Source: Actinomycetota bacterium (lineage in GTDB: Bacteria > Actinomycetota > Thermoleophilia > Solirubrobacterales > 70-9). From it: a DNA stretch of 64,000 nt. The notes under the pieces were generated by a model, which worked only from the letters and a program-made list of their open reading frames with translations, had not been told where the DNA came from and searched no databases. The translations under genes and the position numbers were made by a program. This document shows, in pieces, positions 50,948-59,543 of this stretch. Location of the stretch: contig JAFDWB010000094.1 in NCBI GenBank assembly GCA_018268675.1, positions 1-64,000 on the forward strand, written 5' to 3'. Each line of letters begins with the position of its first letter. The first letter of the stretch is position 1.

Positions 50948-51526
50948 GTGCTCCTCGCGACCTCCAACCTCCACAAGGTGGGGGAGATGCGCGAACTGCT
51001 GCCAGGGGTCGAGCTGGAGCCGCTGCCCGACGGCTACGAGTCGCCGGTCGAGGACGGCGACAGCTTCGAGGCCAACGCGCTGATCAAGGCGCGCGCGGCC
51101 CACGCGAAGCTGGGCGGCGCCGTGCTCGCGGACGACTCCGGGATCGAGGCCTACGACCTGGGTGGCGCGCCGGGGATCCATTCGGCCCGCTACGCGGGGG
51201 CGGCCGCGAGCGACGAGGACAACCTCGACAAGCTCCTGCGCGAGGTCGACGCCGTGGGAGGCGACCGCCGCGCGGCCTACGTCTGCGTCCTCGCGCTGGT
51301 CGAGGTGGACGGCACGGAGCGCGTCTTCGAAGCCACCTGCGAGGGCCGCCTCCTGCCCGAGCGCCGCGGCACGGGCGGCTTTGGCTACGACCCGATCTTC
51401 GTCCCCGACGAGACCGGCCCCGACGACGACCGGACGATGTCGGAGCTCACCCAGGCCGAGAAGAACGCGATCAGCCACCGCGGGCGGGCGGCGCGGCTTC
51501 TGGCGGTGCATCTGGCGGATGGGTGA
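50948..51526 (+). CDS. rdgB: RdgB/HAM1 non-canonical purine NTP pyrophosphatase
   Basis: A 192-residue ITPase-family enzyme that removes dITP and XTP. Motifs LLATSNLHKVGEMRELLPG, SFEANALIKARAAHAKLGG, ADDSGIEAYDLGGAPGIHSARYAG and GYDPIFVPDETG are visible, along with a C-terminal SHRGRAA. The start is GTG. It is probably co-transcribed with rph, and a tandem repeat and the multi-hairpin element follow. Confidence 0.96.
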   Translation: MLLATSNLHKVGEMRELLPGVELEPLPDGYESPVEDGDSFEANALIKARAAHAKLGGAVLADDSGIEAYDLGGAPGIHSARYAGAAASDEDNLDKLLREVDAVGGDRRAAYVCVLALVEVDGTERVFEATCEGRLLPERRGTGGFGYDPIFVPDETGPDDDRTMSELTQAEKNAISHRGRAARLLAVHLADG

Positions 51527-51531
51527 TCGGC

Positions 51532-51579
51532 CGTTGCGCCCGTCCGACGTTGCGCCCATCCGACGTTGCGCCCGTCCGA
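51532..51579. repeat. Three tandem 16-bp repeats
   Basis: CGTTGCGCCC(G/A)TCCGA is repeated three times without gaps (51532-51547, 51548-51563, 51564-51579), between the rdgB stop and the multi-hairpin element. Confidence 0.9.
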
Positions 51580-51583
51580 GGTG

Positions 51584-52076
51584 GTCCCGGGCGCCTCATG
51601 GGCGTCCTGGCAGGCTGTGACCCCCATGAGGCGCCCGGGACGTGAGAGGTGCGTGGGGAAGAGGGCACGGGATCGTGACGAAGACGTCGGGGACGTCACA
51701 CTTTCGTGCCCTTTGAGGGCCGAGATCGGGGCGCCGGAGCTCGCTGCAGCGATAGGTGTCGTCCCGGCGACACCTGTCGCTGCGGCGCGTATCGGACGCC
51801 TGAAGAAGACGGGAGGAAGGGTGACGGACCTCCCGTTCCCCGGCCGACCCCGGTCAGCTGTTCTTTTTGCCGGACTGGTCGGCACAAGGAACAGCTGGAG
51901 GGAGGGGCGTCCCCCGGGCGACGGCGAATTCCCGCTTCGGTGACGGAGCCGCGACGTTCCCGTGACTCCCCCGCGACCCTTGCTCCTCTCCCCGGACACC
52001 CGGCCGTCTCGGCCACGGCCACAGCCCGCCAGGGTCGTGGCCGAGACGGCCGCGTCCCTTGTGCCCTCGGGCGCCA
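51584..52076 (+). repeat. Multi-hairpin repeat element, copy 3 (complete)
   Basis: Ordered hairpins: a 19-bp perfect stem at 51584-51641, AGGGCACG/CGTGCCCT with inner GTGACG/CGTCAC at 51662-51712, a 20-bp stem at 51742-51787, ACGGGAGG/CCTCCCGT at 51809-51836, CAGCTGTTC/GAACAGCTG at 51855-51897, a GTGAC-rich stretch around 51940-51965, and a perfect 16-bp stem at 52002-52051. The first and last hairpins share loop sequence in opposite orientation. Confidence 0.88.
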
Positions 52077-52094
52077 GCTTCCTGAGGCCCGCCC

Positions 52095-52244
52095 CTACGG
52101 CTCCGGCAGCAAGTTCACCGCCGCGGCCAGTCCCACCGCGCACAGGGTGATCGTGTAGCCGGTGTAGCCGCTGATCGCGAAGAGGATCGCGGCGATGGCG
52201 CAGGCGGCGACGACGGTGATCCATGACGCTCGGGCGAGTGGCAC
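52095..52244 (-). CDS. Small two-helix membrane protein
   Basis: A 49-residue frame with GTG start: two hydrophobic segments (ITVVAACAIAAILFAI and ITLCAVGLAAAVNLL) joined by SGYTGYT. Codon use is like the host's, and it fills the gap between the repeat and the divergent gene at 52264. The ribosome site is weak. Function unknown; the frame could be spurious, but the paired hydrophobic pattern argues for a real gene. Confidence 0.5.
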   Translation of the reverse strand: MPLARASWITVVAACAIAAILFAISGYTGYTITLCAVGLAAAVNLLPEP

Positions 52245-52263
52245 GGTCGGTATCTTCGCCTAA

Positions 52264-52626
52264 GTGCCCGACGCCGTCGCAACAGCTCCTGCACCCGCGG
52301 ATGCCGAGGCGGCGCTTTCGTTCCTCACCGAGATGTCGCCCGACCTGCGCGGCGGGGCGATCCTGACCGGAGATGGGACCGTGCTGGCCGCCTCCGGCGA
52401 TGCCGCCGTGTGGGCCGAGGAGGCGGTGGGGATGCTGCGGATCGCCGACGCCTCCGGGGGAGAGCCGGTGGAGCAGGTCCATGTGGCGACCCAGGCCGGG
52501 GAGGTCTTCGCGCTCCGCGCCCACGGCTTCGTCGCGGTGACGGTGACCGAGCGGTTCGCGCTCGCCTCGCTGACCTTCTTCGACATGCGCTCCGCCCTCC
52601 GCGAGCTGGCGCAGGGCGGCGACTGA
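52264..52626 (+). CDS. Roadblock/LC7-like or hypothetical small protein
   Basis: A 120-residue protein from GTG 52264. The segment GGAILTGDGTVLAASGDAAVW followed by FALRAHGFVAVTVTERFALASLTFFDMR resembles the Roadblock/LC7 fold used by small GTPase-linked and gliding proteins. The next gene starts in its stop codon. The assignment is tentative. Confidence 0.6.
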   Translation: MPDAVATAPAPADAEAALSFLTEMSPDLRGGAILTGDGTVLAASGDAAVWAEEAVGMLRIADASGGEPVEQVHVATQAGEVFALRAHGFVAVTVTERFALASLTFFDMRSALRELAQGGD

Positions 52627-52850
52627 TGCCGCCTAAGCCGCACCGGGTCCTGCTCGACCGCGTCTCCGGCTATGCCGACGAGGCCGCCGCCTACATGCGC
52701 CGCCGCCGCGTCTCGCGCAAGCCTTTCGCCCGCCTCTACTACGCGGGCGGGCGCGCCAACGAGCTGCCCACCGACTCGACCGCGGGCGCCGAGCTGTTTG
52801 TCGCCGCCGGAGCCGTCATCGACCTCACCGCGAGACGGCGCCGCGCGTGA
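52626..52850 (+). CDS. Small basic hypothetical protein
   Basis: A 74-residue Arg-rich protein (HRVLLDRVSGYADEAAAYMR, RKPFARLYYAGGRANELPTD). It overlaps the genes on both sides (TGATG at its start, GTGA at its end), so it is part of the operon leading into tldD. No recognisable domain. Confidence 0.65.
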   Translation: MPPKPHRVLLDRVSGYADEAAAYMRRRRVSRKPFARLYYAGGRANELPTDSTAGAELFVAAGAVIDLTARRRRA

Positions 52851-54232
52851 GCGAGCTGCTCGACCAGGAGGTCGCCGCGCGCGTCCTCTCCCGTGCCCTG
52901 GCCAACGGCGGGCGCTTCGCCGAGGTCTTCGCCGAACGGCGCGGCGGGCTGACGATGGCGATCGACGAGTCGCGCATCGAGTCGGTCCAGGCGGGCGCCG
53001 AGGAGGGCGCCGGGGTCCGGGTGGTCGACGGCGCGACCACCTACTTCGCCCACGTCGACGGGCTCGAGCCCGCCGAGCTCGAACGGGCCGCCGACGAGGC
53101 CGCCTCGGCGCTCCGCTCCGGTCGCACCGAGCCCCGCCCGCTCACCGCGCGCACCGTCGTCCCGGTGCCGATCGCGGTCGCGCCGGAAGGCGTCCCCGCC
53201 GCCCGCAAGGCGGAGCTCCTGCGCGAGCTCGACCAGCGCGGCCGCGACATGGGCGCCGAGGTCGCCCAGTTCACCGCCTCCTACGCCGAGGCGCGACGAG
53301 TCGTCACGATCGCCAACTCCGACGGCCTCTTCACCGGCGACGACCGCACCCGCACGCGGATCGGCGCCCAGGCGGTCGCCCGCCGCGGCGACAAGGTGGA
53401 GACCGGGGCGGAGACGCTCGGCGCCCATCGCGGCTTCGAGCTGCTCGAAGACGACCCAGGGCTGATCGCCGAGCAGGCCGCCCGGAAGGCGCTCACCCTC
53501 CTCGACGCGCGCCCCGCGCCGTCCGGCACGATGCCGGTCGTGGTCGGCGGCGGCTTCGGCGGCGTCCTCTTCCACGAGATGACCGGCCACGGCCTCGAGA
53601 TCGACCACATCCACAAGGGTGCCTCCGTCTACATCGGCAAGCTCGGCGAGCAGGTCGCCCAGCCGCTGCTGAACGCCTACGACGACGGCCGGCTCCCCAA
53701 CGAGTGGGGGAGCGACGCGATCGACGACGAGGGGCAGCCGACCCAGCAGACCAAGGTGATCGAGGACGGCCGCCTGATCTCCTACCTCTACGACCACCTC
53801 GGCGCCGAGCGCGACGGCGTCGCCTCGACCGGCAACGGCCGCCGCGAGAGCTTCCGCCACCTGCCGCTCCCGCGCATGACCAACACCTACATCGCGCCCG
53901 GCGAGACGACCCCCGAGGCGATGATCGCCGCGGTCAAAAACGGCTTCTATGCAGTGTCTTTCGGCGGCGGCCAGGTCGACCCGGCGACCGGCGACTTCGT
54001 CTTCGGCGTCTCCGAGGGTTACCTGATCGAGGACGGCCGGGTGACCAGCCCCTGCACCGGCGCGACGCTGATCGGCAACTGCCTCGACGCGCTGGCGGCG
54101 ATCGACGCGGTCGGCGACGACTTCTTCATGAAGACCGGGATCTGCGGCAAGGGCGGCCAGAAAGTCCCGGTCGGCACCGGTCAGGGCCACGTGCGGGTGG
54201 GCAAGATGACGGTCGGGGGGACGCAGCTGTGA
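52847..54232 (+). CDS. tldD: TldD metalloprotease subunit
   Basis: A 461-residue TldD-family protein with the zinc motif HEMTGH (HExxxH) in GVLFHEMTGHGLEIDHI and the C-terminal metal ligand region ending CGKGGQ. With TldE it forms a heterodimer that degrades unfolded peptides and matures some ribosomally made peptides. The GTG start overlaps the previous stop. The length and motifs are standard. Confidence 0.95.
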   Translation: MSELLDQEVAARVLSRALANGGRFAEVFAERRGGLTMAIDESRIESVQAGAEEGAGVRVVDGATTYFAHVDGLEPAELERAADEAASALRSGRTEPRPLTARTVVPVPIAVAPEGVPAARKAELLRELDQRGRDMGAEVAQFTASYAEARRVVTIANSDGLFTGDDRTRTRIGAQAVARRGDKVETGAETLGAHRGFELLEDDPGLIAEQAARKALTLLDARPAPSGTMPVVVGGGFGGVLFHEMTGHGLEIDHIHKGASVYIGKLGEQVAQPLLNAYDDGRLPNEWGSDAIDDEGQPTQQTKVIEDGRLISYLYDHLGAERDGVASTGNGRRESFRHLPLPRMTNTYIAPGETTPEAMIAAVKNGFYAVSFGGGQVDPATGDFVFGVSEGYLIEDGRVTSPCTGATLIGNCLDALAAIDAVGDDFFMKTGICGKGGQKVPVGTGQGHVRVGKMTVGGTQL

Positions 54233-54245
54233 GGACGGCGCGCCG

Positions 54246-55613
54246 ATGAGCGAGCTGCCGAGCGTCGAGCTCTCGCCGGCCGCGGCGCGCGCCGTCGAGG
54301 CCGCCCTCGCCGCCGGGGCGAGCGCCGCCGAGGCCTACGCGGGCCGCGACACCGGCCGCGAGGTGCGCGTCCACGGCGGCGAGGTCGAGAGCCTCACCGC
54401 CGCCACGCAGACCGGGATCGGCATCCGCGCCTGGGACGGACACCGGGTCGGCTACGCCTACGGCACCGACCTCTCCGAGGCGGGCGTGGTCGCACTCGCC
54501 GCCCGCGCCGCCGAGATGGCCGCGGTCGCCGACGAGGACGAGTTCGCGGCGCCGCCCGCCCCGGCCGAGATCGAGGCGCTCCCCGGCCTCGACAGCCCGA
54601 GCGTCGCCGAGTGGAGCGCGGGCCGGGTCGCCGAGCTGGCGCTCGCGGTCGAGCGCGCCGCCCTCGCCGCCGACTCCCGCGTGGCCGGGGTCGAGACCGC
54701 CGTCTACGCCGACTCGACCGAGCAGGTCGCGATCGCCTCCTCGACCGGGATCGCCGCCTCCTATGAGTCCTCCAACTGCTTCGCCTACCTGCAGGCGCTC
54801 GCCGAGGGCGAGGGGGGCCGCGAGACCGGCCTCGGCTTCGGCCTCGGGCGCGGTCCCGAGGACCTCGACCCGGAGGCGATCGGCGCCGAGGGTGCGGAGC
54901 GCGCGGTCGCGATGATCGGCGCTGGCAAGCCCGCCTCGCGCTCGTGCCCGGTCGTCCTCGACCCCACCGTCGCCGCCAGCTTCGCCGGCCTGATCGGCGG
55001 CGCGCTCTCCGCCCGCGCCGTGCAGCGCGGCCGCTCGCCTTTCGCCGGGCGGCTCGGGGAGGAGATCGCCTCGACCAGCTTCGCCCTCCACGACGACGGC
55101 CGCGACCCCGCTGGTGCCGCCTCGGCCCCGTTCGACGGCGAGGGCGTGCCGCGCCGCCGCACCGCGCTGGTCGAGGGCGGCGCCCTGCGCGGCTACCTCT
55201 ACGACACCTACACCGCCAACCGTGAGCGGACGGCCTCGACCGGCTCGGCCGCGCGGTCCGGCTACCGCTCGCTGCCGTCGGTCTCGACCTCGAACCTGAT
55301 CGTCGCCGCCGGCGAGCTCTCCACCGAGGACCTCCTCGCCGAGGCGGGCGACGGTGTCTTCGTCACCGACGTCGCCGGCCTTCATTCCGGCGTCAACCCG
55401 GTCACCGGCGTGTTCTCGGTCGGCGCCTCGGGGCGGGCGATCCGGGACGGTGCCCTGGCCGAGCCACTGCGCGAGTTCACGATCGCCGGCGAGCTGGTGG
55501 CGATGCTGCGGGCGGTCGTCGCGGCAGGCTCGGAGACCCGCTGGGTGCCCTTCGGCGGCTCCGTCTCGACCCCGCCTCTGCTCGTCTCCGAGCTCGCGAT
55601 CAGCGGCACCTGA
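54246..55613 (+). CDS. tldE: TldE/PmbA, partner of TldD
   Basis: A 455-residue paralogue of TldD without a HExxxH motif, as expected of the non-catalytic subunit. Conserved stretches include GIGIRAWDGHRVGYAYGTDL, PVVLDPTVAASFAGLIGGAL and GVFVTDVAGLHSGVNPVTGV. It lies 13 bases after tldD. Confidence 0.94.
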   Translation: MSELPSVELSPAAARAVEAALAAGASAAEAYAGRDTGREVRVHGGEVESLTAATQTGIGIRAWDGHRVGYAYGTDLSEAGVVALAARAAEMAAVADEDEFAAPPAPAEIEALPGLDSPSVAEWSAGRVAELALAVERAALAADSRVAGVETAVYADSTEQVAIASSTGIAASYESSNCFAYLQALAEGEGGRETGLGFGLGRGPEDLDPEAIGAEGAERAVAMIGAGKPASRSCPVVLDPTVAASFAGLIGGALSARAVQRGRSPFAGRLGEEIASTSFALHDDGRDPAGAASAPFDGEGVPRRRTALVEGGALRGYLYDTYTANRERTASTGSAARSGYRSLPSVSTSNLIVAAGELSTEDLLAEAGDGVFVTDVAGLHSGVNPVTGVFSVGASGRAIRDGALAEPLREFTIAGELVAMLRAVVAAGSETRWVPFGGSVSTPPLLVSELAISGT

Positions 55614-55758
55614 GCAGGCGTTTTTGCCCCTGCCCGGGCCGCCGGTCAGGACCATCTGACTGAGCGGTCAAGGGCTCTTTTGGCTCCCGGCGCGGTTTCC
55701 CGCCGCCGAGCGTTGTTAGATTGCGGCTCGTCTTCAACCCCCGAGGAGGAATCTCGAC

Positions 55759-56037
55759 GTGACCAAGGCTGAGTTTCTGGACCAACTCGCATCCGACGAC
55801 CGGCTGGGCAGCAAAAAGGCGGCGAGCGACGCTGTCGACGCCGTCCTCGACGCGATCACCGCAGCGCTGGCAGCGGGCGACGAGGTCAGCTTCACCGGCT
55901 TCGGCAAATTCCACGTCGCCGAGCGCGGCCCGCGCCAGGGCGTGAACCCCCGCACCGGTGAGCGGATCACGATCCCGGGCGGCAAGGTGCCCCGCTTCTC
56001 GGCCGGCTCCGCCCTCAAGACCAAAGTCAAGGGCTGA
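55759..56037 (+). CDS. hup: HU-family DNA-binding protein
   Basis: A 92-residue HU: TKAEFLDQLASDD, AVLDAITAALAAGDEVSFTG, FGKFHVAERGPRQGVNPRTG (the DNA-contact arm) and ends KTKVKG. It packages DNA and can assist recombination. The GTG start has GAGGAGG 8 bases upstream. It overlaps closely with pyrF (next start about 2 bases after its stop). Confidence 0.96.
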   Translation: MTKAEFLDQLASDDRLGSKKAASDAVDAVLDAITAALAAGDEVSFTGFGKFHVAERGPRQGVNPRTGERITIPGGKVPRFSAGSALKTKVKG

Positions 56038-56038
56038 G

Positions 56039-56926
56039 CTGATCGGTTTTGCGGACCGGCTGACGGCGCTCGTCGAAGAGCGCCGCAGTCAGGTTTGCCT
56101 CGGCCTCGACCCTGATCCCGCGCGGCTGCTGCCGGGGATCGCGGTCGAGGCCGACGGCGACGCCTCGCCCGCCGTGCTGGCGGGCCGCGCCGTCGCCGCC
56201 CACTGCCGCGAGCTGATCGCGCGGGTGGGACCGCACTGCGTCGCGGTGAAGCCGCAGCTCGCCTGCTTCGAACGGCTCGGCCCGGCGGGGTGGGAGGCGC
56301 TCGAAGCGGCCCGTGAGGCCAGCCGCCAGGCGGGCCTGATCTTCCTTGCCGATGGCAAGCGCGGCGACGTGCCGGTCACCGCCGCGGCCTACGGGCAGGC
56401 GCTGGTCGGCTCGACCCCGACGCCCTGGGGCGAGGTCCCGGGCCTCGGTGCCGACGCCTTCACCGCCAATCCGCTGCTCGGCCGCGACGCGCTCGAGCCG
56501 CTCCTCGACGCCTGCGCGGCGGCCGGGGCGGGGATCTTCGTCCTCGTCCGCACCAGCAATCCAGGTGCCGCCGACCTGATGGACGTGGCGGGGCCCGCGG
56601 GCTCGCTCCACGAGCGGATCGCGGCCCTGGTCGACGAGCTCTCGGGACGCCTTCTCGGCGACTGCGGCCTCAGCGGCGTCGGCGCCGTGGTCGGCGCCAC
56701 CGAGCCGGAGCACATCGCCCGCCTGCGCGAGCTGATGCCGCGCACCGTCTTCCTGCTGCCCGGGGTCGGCGCCCAGGGCGGCGATCCGGGTCTCCTCGGC
56801 GCCGCCTTCGCGCCCGGCCCGGCGGCGGCGATCGTCCCTTCCTCGCGCGGCATCGCGGGCGCCCCCGACCCGGCCGCCGCCGCCCGCGAGCTGCGGGAAA
56901 CGCTCTGGGATATCTCGAACGCCTGA
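56039..56926 (+). CDS. pyrF: Orotidine-5'-phosphate decarboxylase (type 2)
   Basis: A 295-residue PyrF of the mycobacterial type: GFADRLTALVEERRSQVCLG, LDPDPARL, the catalytic ADGKRGDVPVTAAAY (Asp-Lys-Asp) and FLLPGVGAQGGD. It makes UMP. No ATG, GTG or TTG lies at the expected N-terminus; CTG at 56039 with AAGGG 7 bases before it is the likely start. The GTG at 55958 would put 27 extra residues inside the HU gene. Confidence 0.88.
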   Translation: MIGFADRLTALVEERRSQVCLGLDPDPARLLPGIAVEADGDASPAVLAGRAVAAHCRELIARVGPHCVAVKPQLACFERLGPAGWEALEAAREASRQAGLIFLADGKRGDVPVTAAAYGQALVGSTPTPWGEVPGLGADAFTANPLLGRDALEPLLDACAAAGAGIFVLVRTSNPGAADLMDVAGPAGSLHERIAALVDELSGRLLGDCGLSGVGAVVGATEPEHIARLRELMPRTVFLLPGVGAQGGDPGLLGAAFAPGPAAAIVPSSRGIAGAPDPAAAARELRETLWDISNA

Positions 56927-57012
56927 AAAAAAGCGGCTGCTATTCGCCTCTTTCGCCGCTACGATGCCGCTCCGACGAAGTCCCGAGCGGTGCGCCGCGG
57001 GCACCCGGTCCG

Positions 57013-57330
57013 ATGAAGAAGAAGCGAAGCTGGATAGCCAGGTTTCTCGCCCTCGCCGCCCTGGTGGGGACGGTGATCGTGCTGATCGTGATCGTCTCGA
57101 GCACCGATCTCCACTCCAGCTCCGAACACAACGGCGGCCAGACCGCGGCACAGAAGGAAAAGCACAAGAAGCCGCGGACCAACGCCAAGACCTACACCGT
57201 CAAGAGCGGCGACACCCTGACCTCGATCGCCCACAAGACCGGCGTCCCGGTCGCCGAACTGCAGGCGCTGAACCCTGAAGTCGACCCGCAGATCCTCGTC
57301 GCGGGCGAAGTCCTGAAGCTGCAGAAGTGA
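57013..57330 (+). CDS. LysM-domain membrane protein
   Basis: A 105-residue protein: N-terminal signal anchor (WIARFLALAALVGTVIVLIVIV), a charged linker and a C-terminal LysM domain (YTVKSGDTLTSIAHKTGVPV, LQALNPEVDPQILVAGEVL). LysM binds peptidoglycan. It overlaps the following carboxypeptidase gene by 4 bases, so it may help localise that enzyme at the wall. Confidence 0.93.
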   Translation: MKKKRSWIARFLALAALVGTVIVLIVIVSSTDLHSSSEHNGGQTAAQKEKHKKPRTNAKTYTVKSGDTLTSIAHKTGVPVAELQALNPEVDPQILVAGEVLKLQK

Positions 57331-58553
57331 GCGGGCGCCGGATCGGCGCGCTGCTCGGGATCCTCCTCGCACTCCTCTTCTGCGCGAGCGCCGAGGCCGC
57401 CGAAACCCAGACCGAAGCCCCGCAGGTGCTCGCCCGGTCGTGGGCCGTGATCGACGGGCGGACCGGCGAAGTGCTCACCCAGCACGATGGCGAAAAGGAG
57501 CTGCCGATCGCCTCGACCACGAAGCTGATGACGGCCTACGTGGCGATGAAGGATCTGCCGCTCGGGAAGATCGTCCGCGCCCGGCCCTACGAAGCCGAAC
57601 CGGGGGAGACCGTGCTCGGCCTGCCGCCGGGCACGAAGGTCAGCGTGCGCGACCTGATCTACGCGATGATCCTGCTCAGCGCCGGCGACGCCGCCAACAC
57701 GCTGGCGATCGACGCGGCCGGGTCGGTGCCGAGGTTCGTCGCCCAGATGAACCGCTACGCGGCCGCCCTCGGCCTGACCAACACCCACTACGCCAACCCG
57801 ATCGGGCTCGACCAGCCGGGCAACTACTCGAGCGCCCTCGACCTGGTGGCGCTGGCCCGGGAACTGGAGGCGATCCCGGCCTTCGCCAAGATCGCCGATT
57901 CGCGCGAAGTGGTCCTGCGCAGCCTCCGCCCGCGGCGGCGCATCCACACGATCAACGACCTCCTCGAAATGGCCTCCTGGGCGACCGGGGTGAAGACCGG
58001 CCACACCCTGCAGGCCGGCTACGTGCTGGTCGGCGCGGGCCGGAAAGAGGGGATCCAGCTGATCTCGGCCGCGGTCGGCGCGCCGACCGACGAAGCCCGC
58101 TTCACCGACAACCTCGAACTGCTCGAATGGGGATTCCGGCAGTACTCGCACCGCGAGGTGGTGCGCCGGGGCCAGGCGCTGGCGAGTCCGTCGATCCAGT
58201 ACTCCGGTGGCAACCTTCCGCTGCGTGCGGCGCGCACCCTCACGGTCGGCCTGCGCGTGGGTCAGAAGGCGACCGTCGAAGTCGACGCGCCCGAACAGGT
58301 GACCGGCCCGATCCGCCGCGGCGCGCGCCTCGGCACAGCGGTCGTGACCGTCGACGGCCTGCGCGCCGGCAGCGTCCCGCTCCTCGCCGGCCGTGCGGTC
58401 CCCGAGGCGAGCGCCTTCGACAGGATCCGCGGCTTCCTCGGCGAACACCTCGTGCCCCTCGCGATCACGGCGTGCGCGATACTGATTGCAGCGATTCTTC
58501 TCGGGCGGTCCATCCGCCGAATCCGAAGGGGAAAGCGGGTGTCGAAGAAGTGA
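57327..58553 (+). CDS. dacA: D-alanyl-D-alanine carboxypeptidase (S11 family)
   Basis: A 408-residue exported DD-carboxypeptidase: signal peptide (ALLGILLALLFCASAEA), SxxK in PIASTTKLMTAYV, SxN region LLSAGDAANTLA, KTG in GVKTGHTLQAGYVLVG, a C-terminal beta domain and an anchoring helix (LVPLAITACAILIAAILLG) with basic tail. It trims peptidoglycan side chains. GTGA overlaps link it to both neighbours. Confidence 0.95.
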   Translation: MSGRRIGALLGILLALLFCASAEAAETQTEAPQVLARSWAVIDGRTGEVLTQHDGEKELPIASTTKLMTAYVAMKDLPLGKIVRARPYEAEPGETVLGLPPGTKVSVRDLIYAMILLSAGDAANTLAIDAAGSVPRFVAQMNRYAAALGLTNTHYANPIGLDQPGNYSSALDLVALARELEAIPAFAKIADSREVVLRSLRPRRRIHTINDLLEMASWATGVKTGHTLQAGYVLVGAGRKEGIQLISAAVGAPTDEARFTDNLELLEWGFRQYSHREVVRRGQALASPSIQYSGGNLPLRAARTLTVGLRVGQKATVEVDAPEQVTGPIRRGARLGTAVVTVDGLRAGSVPLLAGRAVPEASAFDRIRGFLGEHLVPLAITACAILIAAILLGRSIRRIRRGKRVSKK

Positions 58554-59506
58554 TCCTCACGGTGACGCTGAACGCGGCTATCGATCGCACCGTCGCGGTA
58601 CCGAACTTCCGCCTGGGCCGTCGCCACCGGGCGGTCGAGAGCCGCACCGTGGCGGGCGGCAAGGGCATCAACGTGGCGCGGGCGCTGAACCTGCTGGGCC
58701 GCCCGGTGATCGCCTCGGGATTTGTCGGTGGCCCGTCGGGGACGCAGGTGCTCGAACAGCTGAACGAAGAGTCCGTGCTCACCGACTTCATCGAGATCGC
58801 CTCCGAGACGCGGGTCAACCTGGCGGTGATCGACCCGACCTCGGGCGAGCAGACCGAGATCAACGAGCGCGGCCCGGCGGTCTCCGCCGAGGAGACCAAG
58901 CGGCTCTTCGACCGGATCGGCTACCTGGCAGGGGGCGCGAAGATCTGCGTCCTGGCGGGATCGCTGCCGCCGGGCGCCGGCGACGACCTCTACGCACGGT
59001 TGATCGACGACCTGCGCCGGCGCGGCGTGCCGGTCGTCCTCGATGCCGAGGGCGAGGCGATGTTGCACGGGGTGCGGGCGGGCGCGGCGATGGTGACGCC
59101 GAACGAGACCGAGGCCGAGGAGCTGGTCGGGCAGGAGTTCGCCGACGGCTCCGACCTCGTCACGGGCCTGCTCGAGATCGTCCGCCTGGGCGCCGAGCGG
59201 GCGGCGATCACGCGGCCGGAAGGGTGTGTGGCCGCGGTCGGCGAGAGTTCGGAGCGGCGCCTCCTGGAAGTCAGAACCGAGCCGCTCGAGCCGGTCTCGA
59301 CCGTCGGCTCCGGCGACGCCTTCGTCGCCGGCTATGTCGCCGCGCGCTACGAGGGGCGCAGCGAGGAGGAGTGCCTCGCCTACGGCGTCGCCTGCGGCGC
59401 CGAGTCGACCCAGCACTTCGGCGCCGGCACCGTCGACCGCAACCAGGTCGAGCGGCTGCTCGGTGGGGTCTCGGTGCACGATTTGGAGGTCCCGGCCGAA
59501 GTGTAG
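58550..59506 (+). CDS. PfkB-family sugar-phosphate kinase (1-phosphofructokinase-like)
   Basis: A 318-residue ribokinase-family enzyme starting at GTG 58550 overlapping the dacA stop. Motifs: TVTLNAAIDRTVAVPNFRLG, VAGGKGINVARALNLLGRP, and the C-terminal ATP/anion hole VSTVGSGDAFVAGYVAARYE with catalytic Asp. The N-terminus is typical of FruK/LacC. No phosphotransferase-system genes are nearby, so the substrate (fructose 1-phosphate, tagatose 6-phosphate or fructose 6-phosphate) is open. Confidence 0.9.
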   Translation: MILTVTLNAAIDRTVAVPNFRLGRRHRAVESRTVAGGKGINVARALNLLGRPVIASGFVGGPSGTQVLEQLNEESVLTDFIEIASETRVNLAVIDPTSGEQTEINERGPAVSAEETKRLFDRIGYLAGGAKICVLAGSLPPGAGDDLYARLIDDLRRRGVPVVLDAEGEAMLHGVRAGAAMVTPNETEAEELVGQEFADGSDLVTGLLEIVRLGAERAAITRPEGCVAAVGESSERRLLEVRTEPLEPVSTVGSGDAFVAGYVAARYEGRSEEECLAYGVACGAESTQHFGAGTVDRNQVERLLGGVSVHDLEVPAEV

Positions 59507-59543
59507 TCTGGCTAGTTCACTGCCAGCCCTGGAGGTCACCACC

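Noticed and set aside
56927-56983. A-run plus AGCGGC/GCCGCT after pyrF as an intrinsic terminator
   Set aside because: The stem is short with a long loop, and the run is on the wrong side for a rightward transcript; left unassigned.
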